DNA of 34,348 bases, from the IMG/VR virus record IMGVR_UViG_3300020470_000093, positions 1 to 34,348 of that record. One strand, given 5' to 3'. Source of the stretch: a virus. Below the pieces are notes generated by a model. It was not told the DNA's origin. It worked only from the letters and a program-made list of their open reading frames with translations, and searched no databases. Shown here in pieces: positions 7,085-15,477 of the stretch (positions are counted from its first letter, which is position 1; every line of letters starts with the position of its first letter). A program made the position numbers and the translations under genes.

Positions 7085-10000
7085 CCCTTGCCACCTTCTT
7101 GATTAGTTTCTTGGTCACACCACCCTTTAGCACATCGTTGCTGAATGTTGCAATGACATCGTTCGGTCCCATTGAAGGCTTCTCTTCGGGGGCAACAACA
7201 TAGACGTTCACAGGCGGGGCGCTGTTAGGAGCCATGATGTTCATGCTAGGTCCTGCATCCTTCAAGGCATTTGCCCCGCGAGCGTTGATTGCATCAAGGA
7301 AGCCCTTACCCAAGCTCTGGGCAGCAGGACGACGAATGACGTATTCTCCCTGAGCTGCATTGATCAGAGTGCTGTCACGAGTAGGCAGACCGCCCGTGAT
7401 GCTTCCGCCGCCATAGTAGTTCTTCGGGACTTCACCTCCTCGCCATAGGCCGAGCCAGTTGCCATAAACGGCACCGCCACCTTGGCCCTGACCGACAATG
7501 CCTTGATCCAAACCACCACCGGCAACGCCTCCGACAACTCCCGCAAGCAGGGAGAAGAACTGATTGGCCAGCGCGACTGCTACCATTTCCAAGATAGCGT
7601 CGATGATGCGAGAAGCCATGTTCTCAAAGGCTTGACCAAGACTTACGGTTCCGCTCATGACGTCAGAGAAGAATCCCTTGAAGCCCTCATGCACAGCACG
7701 AAGCGGCTGGTCTAGGTTCTTGATCAGTTCCTGACCGAGGCTATCTGCAGCCCCGATATCGTACTGAACAGCCTCGATGGCCATCTTCATTCCTGTGCCG
7801 AACGTCGTCGGTACTTCTGTCAGCACATCGTAGCTCGCCTTGAGAGCGGCGTTGGTGTCGATCAGGTCCTGAGTCTTCTGGTCAATGTCACCAAGTTCAG
7901 TCTGAACATCCCGCAGGGCAACCCGCTGCTGTTCAATCTGACCGGTCACGATGATCATCGAAGAATCGTCGGTAGTCTGACTCTGACGGATCAGCATAGA
8001 CTCAAGCTGATTCTCGATCTCTTCCTTGTCCTCACGAACCTTACGAGCCAGTTCCATGTATTCTTGAATACGACGCTCGTTAGCCTGTATCTCGGCCTTG
8101 TTCTTGTTGTCTTGAGCAATGTCAGAACGACGCTGCATGACAGTACGCATATAATCCGGAGTGTTCTGATTGCCGATAGGGTTGCTGAGACCCGATACTC
8201 GGGCTTGGGCAAGTGCCAGTGTTCGCTCAGGAGAACGCATCGACGCCTCGAAAGCATCCTCAATGCCCTCGACTGTGGCATCCATGTAGTTGGTAACAAC
8301 GGCACCAAGCTGGTCGGCGATCTTGTTGACCTGTTCGCGGCGAAGTTCCTCGGCTTTACGCGAGGCGGTCTCCAGCATCTTGGTACGCTGTTCTTTTGTC
8401 GGGTTCATGGCCTCAATCTGGTCCACTGCCAGTTCGGTTTCTCCATCGATCCACGCATTAAGCTGACGATCCAGAGTGGTCATGAGGTCAGGTATCTCTT
8501 CAAGCGTCGGAGCATTCTCGAAAGAATCGAGGGTGTTCTCATAAAGCTCCTGCATGTATTCAACCTGCTCCTTTTGAATACGAGCATTAATGCGGTCAAG
8601 TTCTCGCTCCCGACGAGCAGCCGAACGGCGACCACCGCCTGTTTTCTTCTTCTGCTGTTCTTCGTCGGGGAGTAGCTGAGACAAGGTAGCTCGCTTGCTG
8701 GCAATGGCGGAATCGATCACTCCCTGAGCAGCATTGTTATCCTTGTACTTCTTGCCCAAATCTTCTAGAGTAGAGATATCGGAGCGAAGCTGAGCAGCAG
8801 CATTAGCACGATCTTGGTCGCTGCCCTGCGAGGCGGTGCGGACACCTCGTTGGTTGCTATAGGTGCTGTCCATGATGCGACGACCGTCATCGGAAAGAAG
8901 GAAATTAGCTCTGTCGATTTCCTGTTGTGCAGAATCTCTGCGAGCTACGCCGCTTTCAAAGTTGGCACGGAAGCCAGTTACTTCTCTAAAGAACTGCTTG
9001 AGACGATAGTCCCCCGTGATCTGGGAGTTGTCCGACGAGTTGAACAGGTCGGTAGCTCGGTCCCAACGACGATTCTGAACATGGTTGAGAAGAGTCTGTA
9101 GCTCCTTCTTCGATCCACCATTCAGTGCCCGACCTTGGTTCATCATCCAGCGGAGGCGTCCGGTCAGACCGGCGTAGGTGCCGCTCGCGGTCTCGTTCGC
9201 TTCGTCAATTCGAAGCTGCTCAGTCTGCATGGTCACCCGAGCTTGGGTAGCGATGGTGCGGATAGCCTGAATCTCAAGGTTACGCATGGCATTGATCAGA
9301 CCGGCGACACCCCCCTCGGTCTTGGCGAACTCTTCTCGCAGACCAGGGAAACGCGCAGCCAAATTATTGACTTCATTACGAACAGCCTCGGTCGTAACGG
9401 TAAGATCACCGTTTGCGCCTGCCATTTCGTCCTGACGAAGGATCAGCTTCTCGGTCTCGGTGCGAAGAGTAGACTCCTGTTCCTGCAAGCTCGCAAGCTC
9501 AGCGTTGGCATCCTTCGAGGCTGTCTCGACATCATCAAGCGAATCTCCCAGCGACTCTAGGGCTGCGTCTGCTTCTTCGGCAGTCAGTCCAGAATCCCGC
9601 AGACGTTCCTTGAATTCTTCGGCTTCAATGCCTGAGTCACGATAAGACTTTCCGAGAGTGGTCACAAATTCGATGATCGCACCAATCGGACGCAGAAGAT
9701 TGTTAACGATGGTCAGCAGCCCGGTCAGGGTTGTGACGAAAATCTTAGTCAGAGGAAGCAAAGCATCCCCGAGAATCTTCCCGGTTTCACCAAAGGTGTT
9801 CATCAGGATTTGCCACTTGGCGCTGAGAGAATCCAGACGGTCGGCAGCAGCTTCGCTCGCAGCATTCTGGCGAAGGGTGGCAGCTTCCAGCTTTTCGATA
9901 TTGTCGATGTTGCTGCTCAGAACAGCGTAGGCAGCAGCGGCTCGGGTTTCGAGAGAGCCGTAGGCTTGGAAACCGCTTTCCTGCAGACGACGAAGAACTT

Positions 10001-11792
10001 CGTTGAGGCCCAGAACCTTAACGTCGATGTCCTTCGTGGTCAGTCCAACCTTCTGTAGCTGAGCCACCAGCTTCTCCGAAGGATCGAGGAAGTCAACAAG
10101 CATCTGACGAAGGCCAGTAGACATGGTTGAACCACTGCGGATACCGGCGTCGGCCATAGCACCCAGAGTTGAGACCAGTTCGTTGAACGTGATGTTGTTC
10201 AGTCGAGCGGTAGCACCCACGTACTGCAGACCAAGCTGGACCTGATTAACCGACAACTTCGAGTCGTTCAGGGCAGCAACCAACGCGTCGGTAACCTGAG
10301 TAGATTCGCTAGCGGCAAGCTGGAACGATCCCAGTGCCGAGGTTAGAATGTCAACCGATTCGTCGGTAGTCGAGCCAGCCGCAGCCGAGAGGTTGACTAC
10401 GTTCTCAAGCAGGAGACCGATTTCCTGACCGGCGTAACCGGCCTGGGCGATCACCGTAGCGGACTTGGTCAGTTCTAGAACACTGTTGGCGCTGTTCTTC
10501 GAGACGTCAATAATCTCGTCGCTCAGACGCTCCATTTCGGTAGCAGTCGAGCCGGAAACAGCCTGCAGTTGGGCAAGGGCGTCTTCGAACTCAATGGCGA
10601 AAGAGACGCCAGAGCGGATCGAAGAGATCAGGCCGTAGATGGCTCCGGCGGCTACAGCATAGCTGGCAACGCGACCAACAAGCTGCCCTGCGCCGTACAT
10701 GCCTCCACCCTCTTCGCTGAGAAGGTTACCCGGTGCGGTCTTGAGACCAGCGAAGAACCCGCCCTTCTGGGCGTTGCTCTGCTTGGCTTCTCGGTTACGC
10801 AGAGCAATCGTCTCGCCAATCTCGCGCTGTAGGATATTGTGGCGGTCGATCAACTGCTGGAGACGGGCAGCGTTCTGCTGCTCAACAGGCTTGGCAAGCT
10901 CAGCGTTAAGCTGCTTCTTGGCCAAGTTTGCGTAATTAGTCTGGTTGGCCAGTCGGGTAGTTAGATCGGTGAGGCGACGATACGCACCTTCGGCTCCGAT
11001 AAGCTCACGATTCTTGAGCGAAGTTTCTCCCTGACGAACCATACGTGCGGCCAGAGCTTCTCGCTCCAACCGAGTGTTGTTCATGATCTGCAGACCCTCT
11101 TCTCGAAGGGCCTGAACATTTAGACGACTCTTGGCTTCAAGGCGTTCTCGTACACCTACCTGCTCTCGCAGGATACGTACCTGACGCTGCATCTGAGAAG
11201 TGGCACCCTCGAAGTTGGTGGCTGACGGGTTCGCAAAGAGCTTAGCGTTCTTACGATCCAGTTCTTCGAGGGATGCCAGCATCGGGGCAAAGGCTTGACG
11301 GCCATCGTTGCCCAGCAGCGAGATACGGCTGCGAAGCTGACCGACCTCGTTGGTCACCTTGCTGTAAGCCTTGGCAGATCGTTCCAGATTGTCAGCGTTC
11401 AGATACTGAACACTCTCGGGCTTACCGCCCTTCTGGATCATCTGACCGATTTCTTTGTTCGCTTCTCGGACACGATTACGCAGGACGCCCATCGAGTTGG
11501 CCGAGGCGTCGATACTGCGCTGGAATCCGTTGAAGGCTCTGGCTCGTTCGCCCAAGGTCTCAAGACCACGTGAAGTACCGCCAAAGAAGTTAGTGCCTGC
11601 AGCACCCTGCAGTGTTTGAAGTCTCTTGGCCTGGATGGCCAAAGCTTTAAGTTGCTGATCGCTGGCCTTACCTGCGGCGCGAATCTTGGACAGGAACTCG
11701 TCTAGCTTGGCATTTACACCGTTGATAGCGCCTTCCATCCCCTTCGGGGTGATGTTTACGCCTACATTTGCATCAACTTGTTTGTCTGCCAT
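7077..11792 (-). CDS. Tail tape measure protein
   Basis: At 1571 residues this is the largest gene in the window. The first 370 residues are alpha-helical and coiled-coil. Residues about 397-620 match the TP901-type tape measure core (FEDALAQLQAVSGSTATEM, later DILTSALGSFQLAASES and GAMADAGIRSGSTMSTGL). Hydrophobic segments lie near 365-392 and 680-720, with another near the C-terminus (MVAVALANQFFSLLAGVVGG) before a low-complexity tail. Tape measure proteins set tail length, are ejected first and may help DNA cross the inner membrane. Scaling from lambda (853 residues, about 135 nm) predicts a tail near 240 nm. It follows a strong terminator after the major tail gene, so expression depends on read-through or antitermination. 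Confidence 0.95.
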   Translation of the reverse strand: MADKQVDANVGVNITPKGMEGAINGVNAKLDEFLSKIRAAGKASDQQLKALAIQAKRLQTLQGAAGTNFFGGTSRGLETLGERARAFNGFQRSIDASANSMGVLRNRVREANKEIGQMIQKGGKPESVQYLNADNLERSAKAYSKVTNEVGQLRSRISLLGNDGRQAFAPMLASLEELDRKNAKLFANPSATNFEGATSQMQRQVRILREQVGVRERLEAKSRLNVQALREEGLQIMNNTRLEREALAARMVRQGETSLKNRELIGAEGAYRRLTDLTTRLANQTNYANLAKKQLNAELAKPVEQQNAARLQQLIDRHNILQREIGETIALRNREAKQSNAQKGGFFAGLKTAPGNLLSEEGGGMYGAGQLVGRVASYAVAAGAIYGLISSIRSGVSFAIEFEDALAQLQAVSGSTATEMERLSDEIIDVSKNSANSVLELTKSATVIAQAGYAGQEIGLLLENVVNLSAAAGSTTDESVDILTSALGSFQLAASESTQVTDALVAALNDSKLSVNQVQLGLQYVGATARLNNITFNELVSTLGAMADAGIRSGSTMSTGLRQMLVDFLDPSEKLVAQLQKVGLTTKDIDVKVLGLNEVLRRLQESGFQAYGSLETRAAAAYAVLSSNIDNIEKLEAATLRQNAASEAAADRLDSLSAKWQILMNTFGETGKILGDALLPLTKIFVTTLTGLLTIVNNLLRPIGAIIEFVTTLGKSYRDSGIEAEEFKERLRDSGLTAEEADAALESLGDSLDDVETASKDANAELASLQEQESTLRTETEKLILRQDEMAGANGDLTVTTEAVRNEVNNLAARFPGLREEFAKTEGGVAGLINAMRNLEIQAIRTIATQARVTMQTEQLRIDEANETASGTYAGLTGRLRWMMNQGRALNGGSKKELQTLLNHVQNRRWDRATDLFNSSDNSQITGDYRLKQFFREVTGFRANFESGVARRDSAQQEIDRANFLLSDDGRRIMDSTYSNQRGVRTASQGSDQDRANAAAQLRSDISTLEDLGKKYKDNNAAQGVIDSAIASKRATLSQLLPDEEQQKKKTGGGRRSAARRERELDRINARIQKEQVEYMQELYENTLDSFENAPTLEEIPDLMTTLDRQLNAWIDGETELAVDQIEAMNPTKEQRTKMLETASRKAEELRREQVNKIADQLGAVVTNYMDATVEGIEDAFEASMRSPERTLALAQARVSGLSNPIGNQNTPDYMRTVMQRRSDIAQDNKNKAEIQANERRIQEYMELARKVREDKEEIENQLESMLIRQSQTTDDSSMIIVTGQIEQQRVALRDVQTELGDIDQKTQDLIDTNAALKASYDVLTEVPTTFGTGMKMAIEAVQYDIGAADSLGQELIKNLDQPLRAVHEGFKGFFSDVMSGTVSLGQAFENMASRIIDAILEMVAVALANQFFSLLAGVVGGVAGGGLDQGIVGQGQGGGAVYGNWLGLWRGGEVPKNYYGGGSITGGLPTRDSTLINAAQGEYVIRRPAAQSLGKGFLDAINARGANALKDAGPSMNIMAPNSAPPVNVYVVAPEEKPSMGPNDVIATFSNDVLKGGVTKKLIKKVARDG

Positions 11793-11810
11793 TGTTACTC
11801 ACAGTTCCAT

Positions 11811-11844
11811 AGAAAAAGGCCCCTGTAGCTATACAGGGGCCTTT
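11811..11844 (-). terminator. Intrinsic terminator after the major tail protein gene
   Basis: A perfect 13-bp stem (arms 11815-11827 and 11832-11844, rich in CCCC/GGGG) with the 4-base loop 11828-11831 is followed on the minus strand by TTTTTCT. It lies between the major tail gene and the tape measure gene, so it should cut down tape measure transcription relative to the tube subunit. Confidence 0.9.
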
Positions 11845-11868
11845 CACTTTTTTCAAGGGTTGAAGTGG

Positions 11869-12705
11869 TCAACCGCCAGCGTAAGCCTTGGCGAGCGCAC
11901 GGCTCAGACCAGCATAACGAGGATTGTCCAGAACCTTCGCCGTTTCTTCTGAACGAGTCATCACAATCGGAGACAGTTCGAACGGCAGGTTGCTGTAGTC
12001 CGTTTCGCTGAACGCAAGGTTGAAACCACGCGTGATCTTCAACTTCGGAATCACGACCACAATCGGTTCGTCATTCGCCGACAGGGTTCCGACAATCTTC
12101 GCGCAGAAGTAATCGTCCTGCTCGAACGAGCCGGTTGCGATTTCGTTCACGATCCACACCGTCCAGCCTGCCTTAACAGCGGCGGGAAGAGCTTCGACAG
12201 TCGCATCAAACGGGCCGGTGCCGGTTGTTGCTGCAGTCGTTGCTACAACGTAGACTTCATCCTTCTGGTCCGGATTCTGAATGATCAGGGTGGCACCGCT
12301 AGGGATGTCACCAAGGTCATCGATACCAGTCGTTGCGTCACCTGCGATAGGGGCCGAGGCGATGCTCAGCGTAGTCGCATCAGCAGCGGCGTCGGCATCA
12401 ACCGTACCACGGAGGCGCTTAACGGTCGAGCCAGCAATACCCAGCGCGTACGTCAGGTTGCGGGCGTCGAATTCATATCCTTCGAAAGTCGTCGTCATGT
12501 TGACGTTCGACTTCTGGGTATCAACAGTAAGCTGCTGGATACCGTTTTTTAGCATGATCTGGTCCGACTGCTGCTCCATCGTAACAGCCTTCACCATACC
12601 AACAGAGTGATCCGTTGGGTTCAGGGCGAAAGCATCTTCCGAATACGGAGCGATCATAACAGTGGCGTTACCGATCACAAACTTCGGGTTCTTAACGTCA
12701 GCCAT
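11869..12705 (-). CDS. Major tail (tube) protein, probable
   Basis: The 278-residue protein begins MADVKNPKFVIGNATVMIAP and is beta-rich throughout. The centre (about 100-185) is an alanine/threonine/glycine-rich segment (DADAAADATTLSIASAPIAG) that looks like an inserted surface domain. The C-terminal part contains GFNLAFSETDYSNLPFELSP. Its place upstream of the tape measure gene, its own candidate promoter and a strong terminator directly after it all fit a highly expressed tube subunit. No catalytic motif is present. Ribosome binding is supported by AGGAAG seven bases before the ATG at 12705. The assignment is by context and fold-like character rather than a signature motif. Confidence 0.72.
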   Translation of the reverse strand: MADVKNPKFVIGNATVMIAPYSEDAFALNPTDHSVGMVKAVTMEQQSDQIMLKNGIQQLTVDTQKSNVNMTTTFEGYEFDARNLTYALGIAGSTVKRLRGTVDADAAADATTLSIASAPIAGDATTGIDDLGDIPSGATLIIQNPDQKDEVYVVATTAATTGTGPFDATVEALPAAVKAGWTVWIVNEIATGSFEQDDYFCAKIVGTLSANDEPIVVVIPKLKITRGFNLAFSETDYSNLPFELSPIVMTRSEETAKVLDNPRYAGLSRALAKAYAGG

Positions 12706-12750
12706 TGAAACTTCCTATATTGTTAAACTCTCTGCAAATTCTGCTTGACT

Positions 12751-12779
12751 TGTATAGGATAAAATGCGAAGGGAAGCAA
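12751..12779 (-). promoter_or_regulatory. Candidate promoter for the major tail protein gene
   Basis: On the minus strand TTGCTT (12779-12774) and TATACA (12756-12751) are separated by exactly 17 bases. Transcription would start near 12744, leaving a leader of about 39 bases before the ATG at 12705. The site overlaps the region just before the divergent plus-strand gene at 12781. A similar pair, TTGC..-N17-TATACA, precedes the large terminase gene. Confidence 0.4.
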
Positions 12780-12780
12780 C

Positions 12781-13032
12781 ATGAACCAAGAAAAACCGAA
12801 ACAGCAGGTTAAGACCCTGAGCATTCGGATTCCTGAGGACCTCTACCTAGCCGTGTCGCAATATGCGTTGGACCGGGAACTGCCGTCGATTAACGCCGCA
12901 GTTACTTCCCTGCTCAACAATGGACTACGAGTTACTGGAGACAAGGAGTCCGCTATTAGCGAGTTTATTCTCGAACTCATCCCCGAACAACGGCTAAAGG
13001 AGTTGGCCAGTGGCACAATCAAAACGTCCTGA
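12781..13032 (+). CDS. Ribbon-helix-helix-like DNA-binding protein
   Basis: The 83-residue protein has the Arc/CopG-type pattern: a beta strand (KTLSIRIPEDLYLAVSQYA) followed by two helices (LPSINAAVTSLLNNGL). RHH proteins bind DNA as dimers and usually act as repressors. It opens the plus-strand cassette inside the minus-strand structural block, divergent from the major tail gene across 75 bases. Its 3' end overlaps the tail chaperone gene by 23 bases. It may regulate the divergent promoters next to it; the C-terminal 30 residues (about 50-83) are not recognised. The ATG at 12781 is preceded by GAAGGGAAGC, a plausible binding site for the ribosome. Confidence 0.65.
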   Translation: MNQEKPKQQVKTLSIRIPEDLYLAVSQYALDRELPSINAAVTSLLNNGLRVTGDKESAISEFILELIPEQRLKELASGTIKTS

Positions 13033-13444
13033 GAAGACGCTTAAACTCGAAGACGGTACTGAACTCAAGATGTCATACCTTATGCTTAACGATATTCTAC
13101 GTTACGTGGGTACTCCGGAGGAGGCTCTGCCTCGAATCCTCGCGGACCAAGACACCCGAGACCTGATCGTTCGCCGTCTTCTGACGGATAACGACAAGCC
13201 AATTGAGGACCTGAAAGACCTCATCCCTGTGGGTGACTTGGAAATCGACTTCTTCGATGTTGAGGATATCTTGGCGTGGACTATGGAACACGTCACGTAT
13301 TTTTTTATGAAAACCGCCGAGAAGATGAAGGCGGCGGTCGCAAAGTATCCGGACATGGAGAAGATGATGAAGTCCTTCGACCCTTCCGAGAGTGGTTCGA
13401 ATCCCTCTCCGACGACGACCAAATCTGCTGGGCCTACGGAATAA
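13010..13444 (+). CDS. G: Tail assembly chaperone, short form (gpG-like)
   Basis: The 144-residue acidic and helical protein starts at GTG 13010, with AAGGAG seven bases upstream. It occupies the role of lambda gpG: a protein that coats the tape measure before tube polymerisation. The identification rests on a second frame that overlaps its end and carries its own long conserved-looking sequence, reached by a -1 slip at T TTT TTT (13300-13306). The last 45 residues after the slip point (MKAAVAKYPDMEKMMKSF, then SER/PRO/THR-rich) are present only in the short form. It lies on the opposite strand from the tape measure gene it should serve, and outside the usual position between tube and tape measure genes. 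Confidence 0.68.
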   Translation: MAQSKRPEKTLKLEDGTELKMSYLMLNDILRYVGTPEEALPRILADQDTRDLIVRRLLTDNDKPIEDLKDLIPVGDLEIDFFDVEDILAWTMEHVTYFFMKTAEKMKAAVAKYPDMEKMMKSFDPSESGSNPSPTTTKSAGPTE

Positions 13445-13680
13445 ATCCCAGTCAGTATCAAGAACTAGCCCGCAATGAGGTATGGTACGATGTGACATAC
13501 AAATTGCGGGTTCGTCTTGGTGAGGCTACTGTAGGACATTTACAGCAGCATTACTCTATGGTAAAGATTCTCTCAGCAGCATTTGGTGGAGACTCTAAGT
13601 CTAATGCCGTCAAGGTCAATGACATGAGGTCCACCGAGGATGCGGTCACAAGTTTGAACCAATTTTTCGGTGCGCAATGA
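13010..13680 (+). CDS. GT: Tail assembly chaperone, frameshifted form (gpGT-like)
   Basis: Translation from 13010 to 13306, a -1 slip, then frame 13306-13680 gives a protein of about 223 residues. The part after the slip has no start codon with a convincing ribosome site. Its distal half (PFREWFESLSDDDQICWAYG, then YDVTYKLRVRLGEATVGHLQ) is clearly protein-like while the zero frame ends at 13444. In lambda the ratio of G to GT is critical and GT's T domain recruits the tube protein. The stop TGA at 13678-13680 overlaps the next ATG. Confidence 0.65.
13300..13338 (+). promoter_or_regulatory. Programmed -1 frameshift signal
   Basis: The heptamer T TTT TTT (13300-13306) is in the correct zero frame for simultaneous slippage. 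Six bases later a stem begins: ACCGCC (13313-13318) pairs with GGCGGT (13333-13338) across a 14-base loop. The spacing and the overlap of the two frames match known -1 sites in phage tail chaperones. Confidence 0.65.
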
Positions 13681-14219
13681 GAGCAACAAGACAGAAATTT
13701 GATATCCAGTTCGACGTTATTGATAAGGGCAGCGGCAAGTTTTGCGGCGCTCTTGAAGACATCGATCTTTCCGAGGGGTCAACCATTGATTGGGTGGCCC
13801 CTCGGCGCATTTTGAAGGTTGACGTCAACCTTCCTCTCAAGGGTGGCATGGTTATCCAAAGCCCCCAAGGTATGAAGTACATGGTCGCGTGGTTCTCACC
13901 AAGTGAGACTTCTATGGGCGATCCGTTCCGTGCTTTCAAGCTCTACCAAGCCACTACGGTGGCCAGTCTTCGTCGTCGTAGTTCGTCAGGAACTGACGCT
14001 CGCACCGGTCTTCCTAAGGAAGGTGCGTTGGGTGATCCTGTCGAGATTTACGCCAGCTACGAACCACTACAGGAAGCGTTCGACCGAGAGCTTCGCATCC
14101 CTAACGAGAAGGGTAGGCTGATTACCAACGAGCCTCTGTTTCGCAATGACGTAATCAATGGCGAGACCGTCATTGAAGTTCATGAATTCCAGGGTCTCTG
14201 GGGTGCAGTCCTAGCTTAA
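13677..14219 (+). CDS. Probable virion neck/head-closure protein
   Basis: The 180-residue protein starts in an ATGA overlap with the GT stop. It is beta-rich, with GGMVIQSPQGMKYMVAWFSP around residues 56-75, which resembles the beta-barrel of head-closure (stopper) proteins. No motif settles the matter. It ends at 14219, overlapping the convergent minus-strand gene by 9 bases. Codons 48-51 (VDVN) coincide with a perfect copy of the hairpin repeat found near the right end of the window. It might instead be a second tail chaperone-associated protein, given the cassette. Confidence 0.4.
   Translation: MRATRQKFDIQFDVIDKGSGKFCGALEDIDLSEGSTIDWVAPRRILKVDVNLPLKGGMVIQSPQGMKYMVAWFSPSETSMGDPFRAFKLYQATTVASLRRRSSSGTDARTGLPKEGALGDPVEIYASYEPLQEAFDRELRIPNEKGRLITNEPLFRNDVINGETVIEVHEFQGLWGAVLA
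13814..13833 (+). repeat. GGTTG-CAACC inverted repeat, copy inside a coding sequence
   Basis: This is the longest perfect copy of the family: 10-base arms GAAGGTTGAC / GTCAACCTTC. As RNA it gives an 8-bp stem with an ACGU loop. It is read in frame as VDVN in the 13677-14219 gene. Confidence 0.85.
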
Positions 14220-15008
14220 ACTCTTTTCAAGGCGGTGATACACCGCGTTTGGAATCTTTCTTCCCATGTAATAGCTGAGGAACGGCTCGATCACGGGCCG
14301 ATAGGTCTTGCCCACAAGCTTGTTCCGCACCGAGGCGGCTAGTGGGTTCATCAGCGAGGGATTATATGAAGCCTTCTGGCCAATGCCGGGTAGGTCTCCC
14401 AACGATAGGCGTCTCAGAGGCTTAACTTCAAGCCTGCCGATCATGATATTGGTGGACTGACCACCCGAGGCTCGTCCGAGACTGGACACAGCCCCTGAGG
14501 TGTTTCTCAGACTGGTGGGTTTGAATGTGATGCTGATCGGGCCGTAGGCACTGCGATAGGTCCCGACCTTACCAAGCTGTTCCTGCAGTCGTCCAGTATT
14601 CTTGAACCACTTGCGGGTTCCATACTTCTTGAACTTCCACTTCATGTAGGGTTTGGTTCTGACAGCCCACTGCCCCGTCATGCTTGAGATAGACATGGAC
14701 CCGCTCTGGCCTCGCATAGCTTCGGCCACAGGGCCGTCAATGCTAAGGACACCATCCGGTGGGTTCCGGTAGTTGGCAATCCCGACACCCATGCGGGCTA
14801 CGTCTCTGGCCATCTTCATTAGCTCTCGCTCGACGACGGGAGCGAAGTCTCGCTGGAGGTTTGCCTGTAGTTTTCTCTGTCGGTTTCTGGCGGCTCTAAA
14901 GCCTACCTGCTCAACAGCCATACCAATGGCGTCACCGAGAGACTGCTTAGCACTCCCTCGGTTGCCAAAGGTCAGGTTGATGTTGAGCTTGACGTCGTTA
15001 TTTTGCAA
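14211..15008 (-). CDS. Basic connector/tail-completion-type protein, hypothetical
   Basis: The 265-residue protein is rich in lysine and arginine (RAARNRQRKLQANLQRDF) and has glycine/serine-rich middle segments. It follows the 158-residue neck gene with an 11-base overlap and precedes the inverted cassette. Position between head and tail genes suggests an HK97 gp10-like or tail-completion protein. I recognise no diagnostic motif. The basic character would fit contact with packaged DNA at the neck, but that is inference. Confidence 0.45.
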   Translation of the reverse strand: MQNNDVKLNINLTFGNRGSAKQSLGDAIGMAVEQVGFRAARNRQRKLQANLQRDFAPVVERELMKMARDVARMGVGIANYRNPPDGVLSIDGPVAEAMRGQSGSMSISSMTGQWAVRTKPYMKWKFKKYGTRKWFKNTGRLQEQLGKVGTYRSAYGPISITFKPTSLRNTSGAVSSLGRASGGQSTNIMIGRLEVKPLRRLSLGDLPGIGQKASYNPSLMNPLAASVRNKLVGKTYRPVIEPFLSYYMGRKIPNAVYHRLEKSLS

Positions 15009-15474
15009 GGTCCACTCGCTTGAGGCTGATGCCGATGCTGCGCACAGTACGAGCCTCGGATTCGCCAGAGGGGAGGACCTCGAAGCTGGTTACTTGAAGC
15101 TGAGCAAAGGGATTGTTGTCGTCGTCGTAAACGTTCCACACACGAAACTCTGGAGTGCGTCCGCTATCGATGATGCACTTCTTGCGAACGAGTTCGAGAA
15201 TCTCTGCTTCTCTGAACAAGTGCTGGTCACGAACAACCGAAAGCACGATGGCCATTTCGATGTCGGGGCGGTGATCGTCGTTCTCTGCGTAAGTCCAATC
15301 GGCGAGACCAATTAGATCAACGTTGGGGAGTTCATTGACTTCCTGACGAGCGTCCCAAGAAATGTACTCTATGTCGGGGCTGATTTCTTGGGCCTTTGCC
15401 TGCGCGACAACATCGGTTACGGCCCCAACCAGATTAGCGTAAACGGTTGGAAGGTCAAAACGGCTATTAGCCAT
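14998..15474 (-). CDS. Probable tail terminator or neck protein
   Basis: The 158-residue protein has mixed alpha/beta character. Its C-terminal pattern (LQVTSFEVLPSGESEARTVR, then ISLKRVDL) and its length suit a tail terminator like lambda gpU or a related neck protein. It lies between the adaptor-like gene (3 bases between stop and start) and the basic 265-residue gene. The start ATG at 15474 has GGAGAA eight bases upstream. No catalytic motif is seen; assignment is from gene order. Confidence 0.42.
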   Translation of the reverse strand: MANSRFDLPTVYANLVGAVTDVVAQAKAQEISPDIEYISWDARQEVNELPNVDLIGLADWTYAENDDHRPDIEMAIVLSVVRDQHLFREAEILELVRKKCIIDSGRTPEFRVWNVYDDDNNPFAQLQVTSFEVLPSGESEARTVRSIGISLKRVDLAK

Positions 15475-15477
15475 GTG

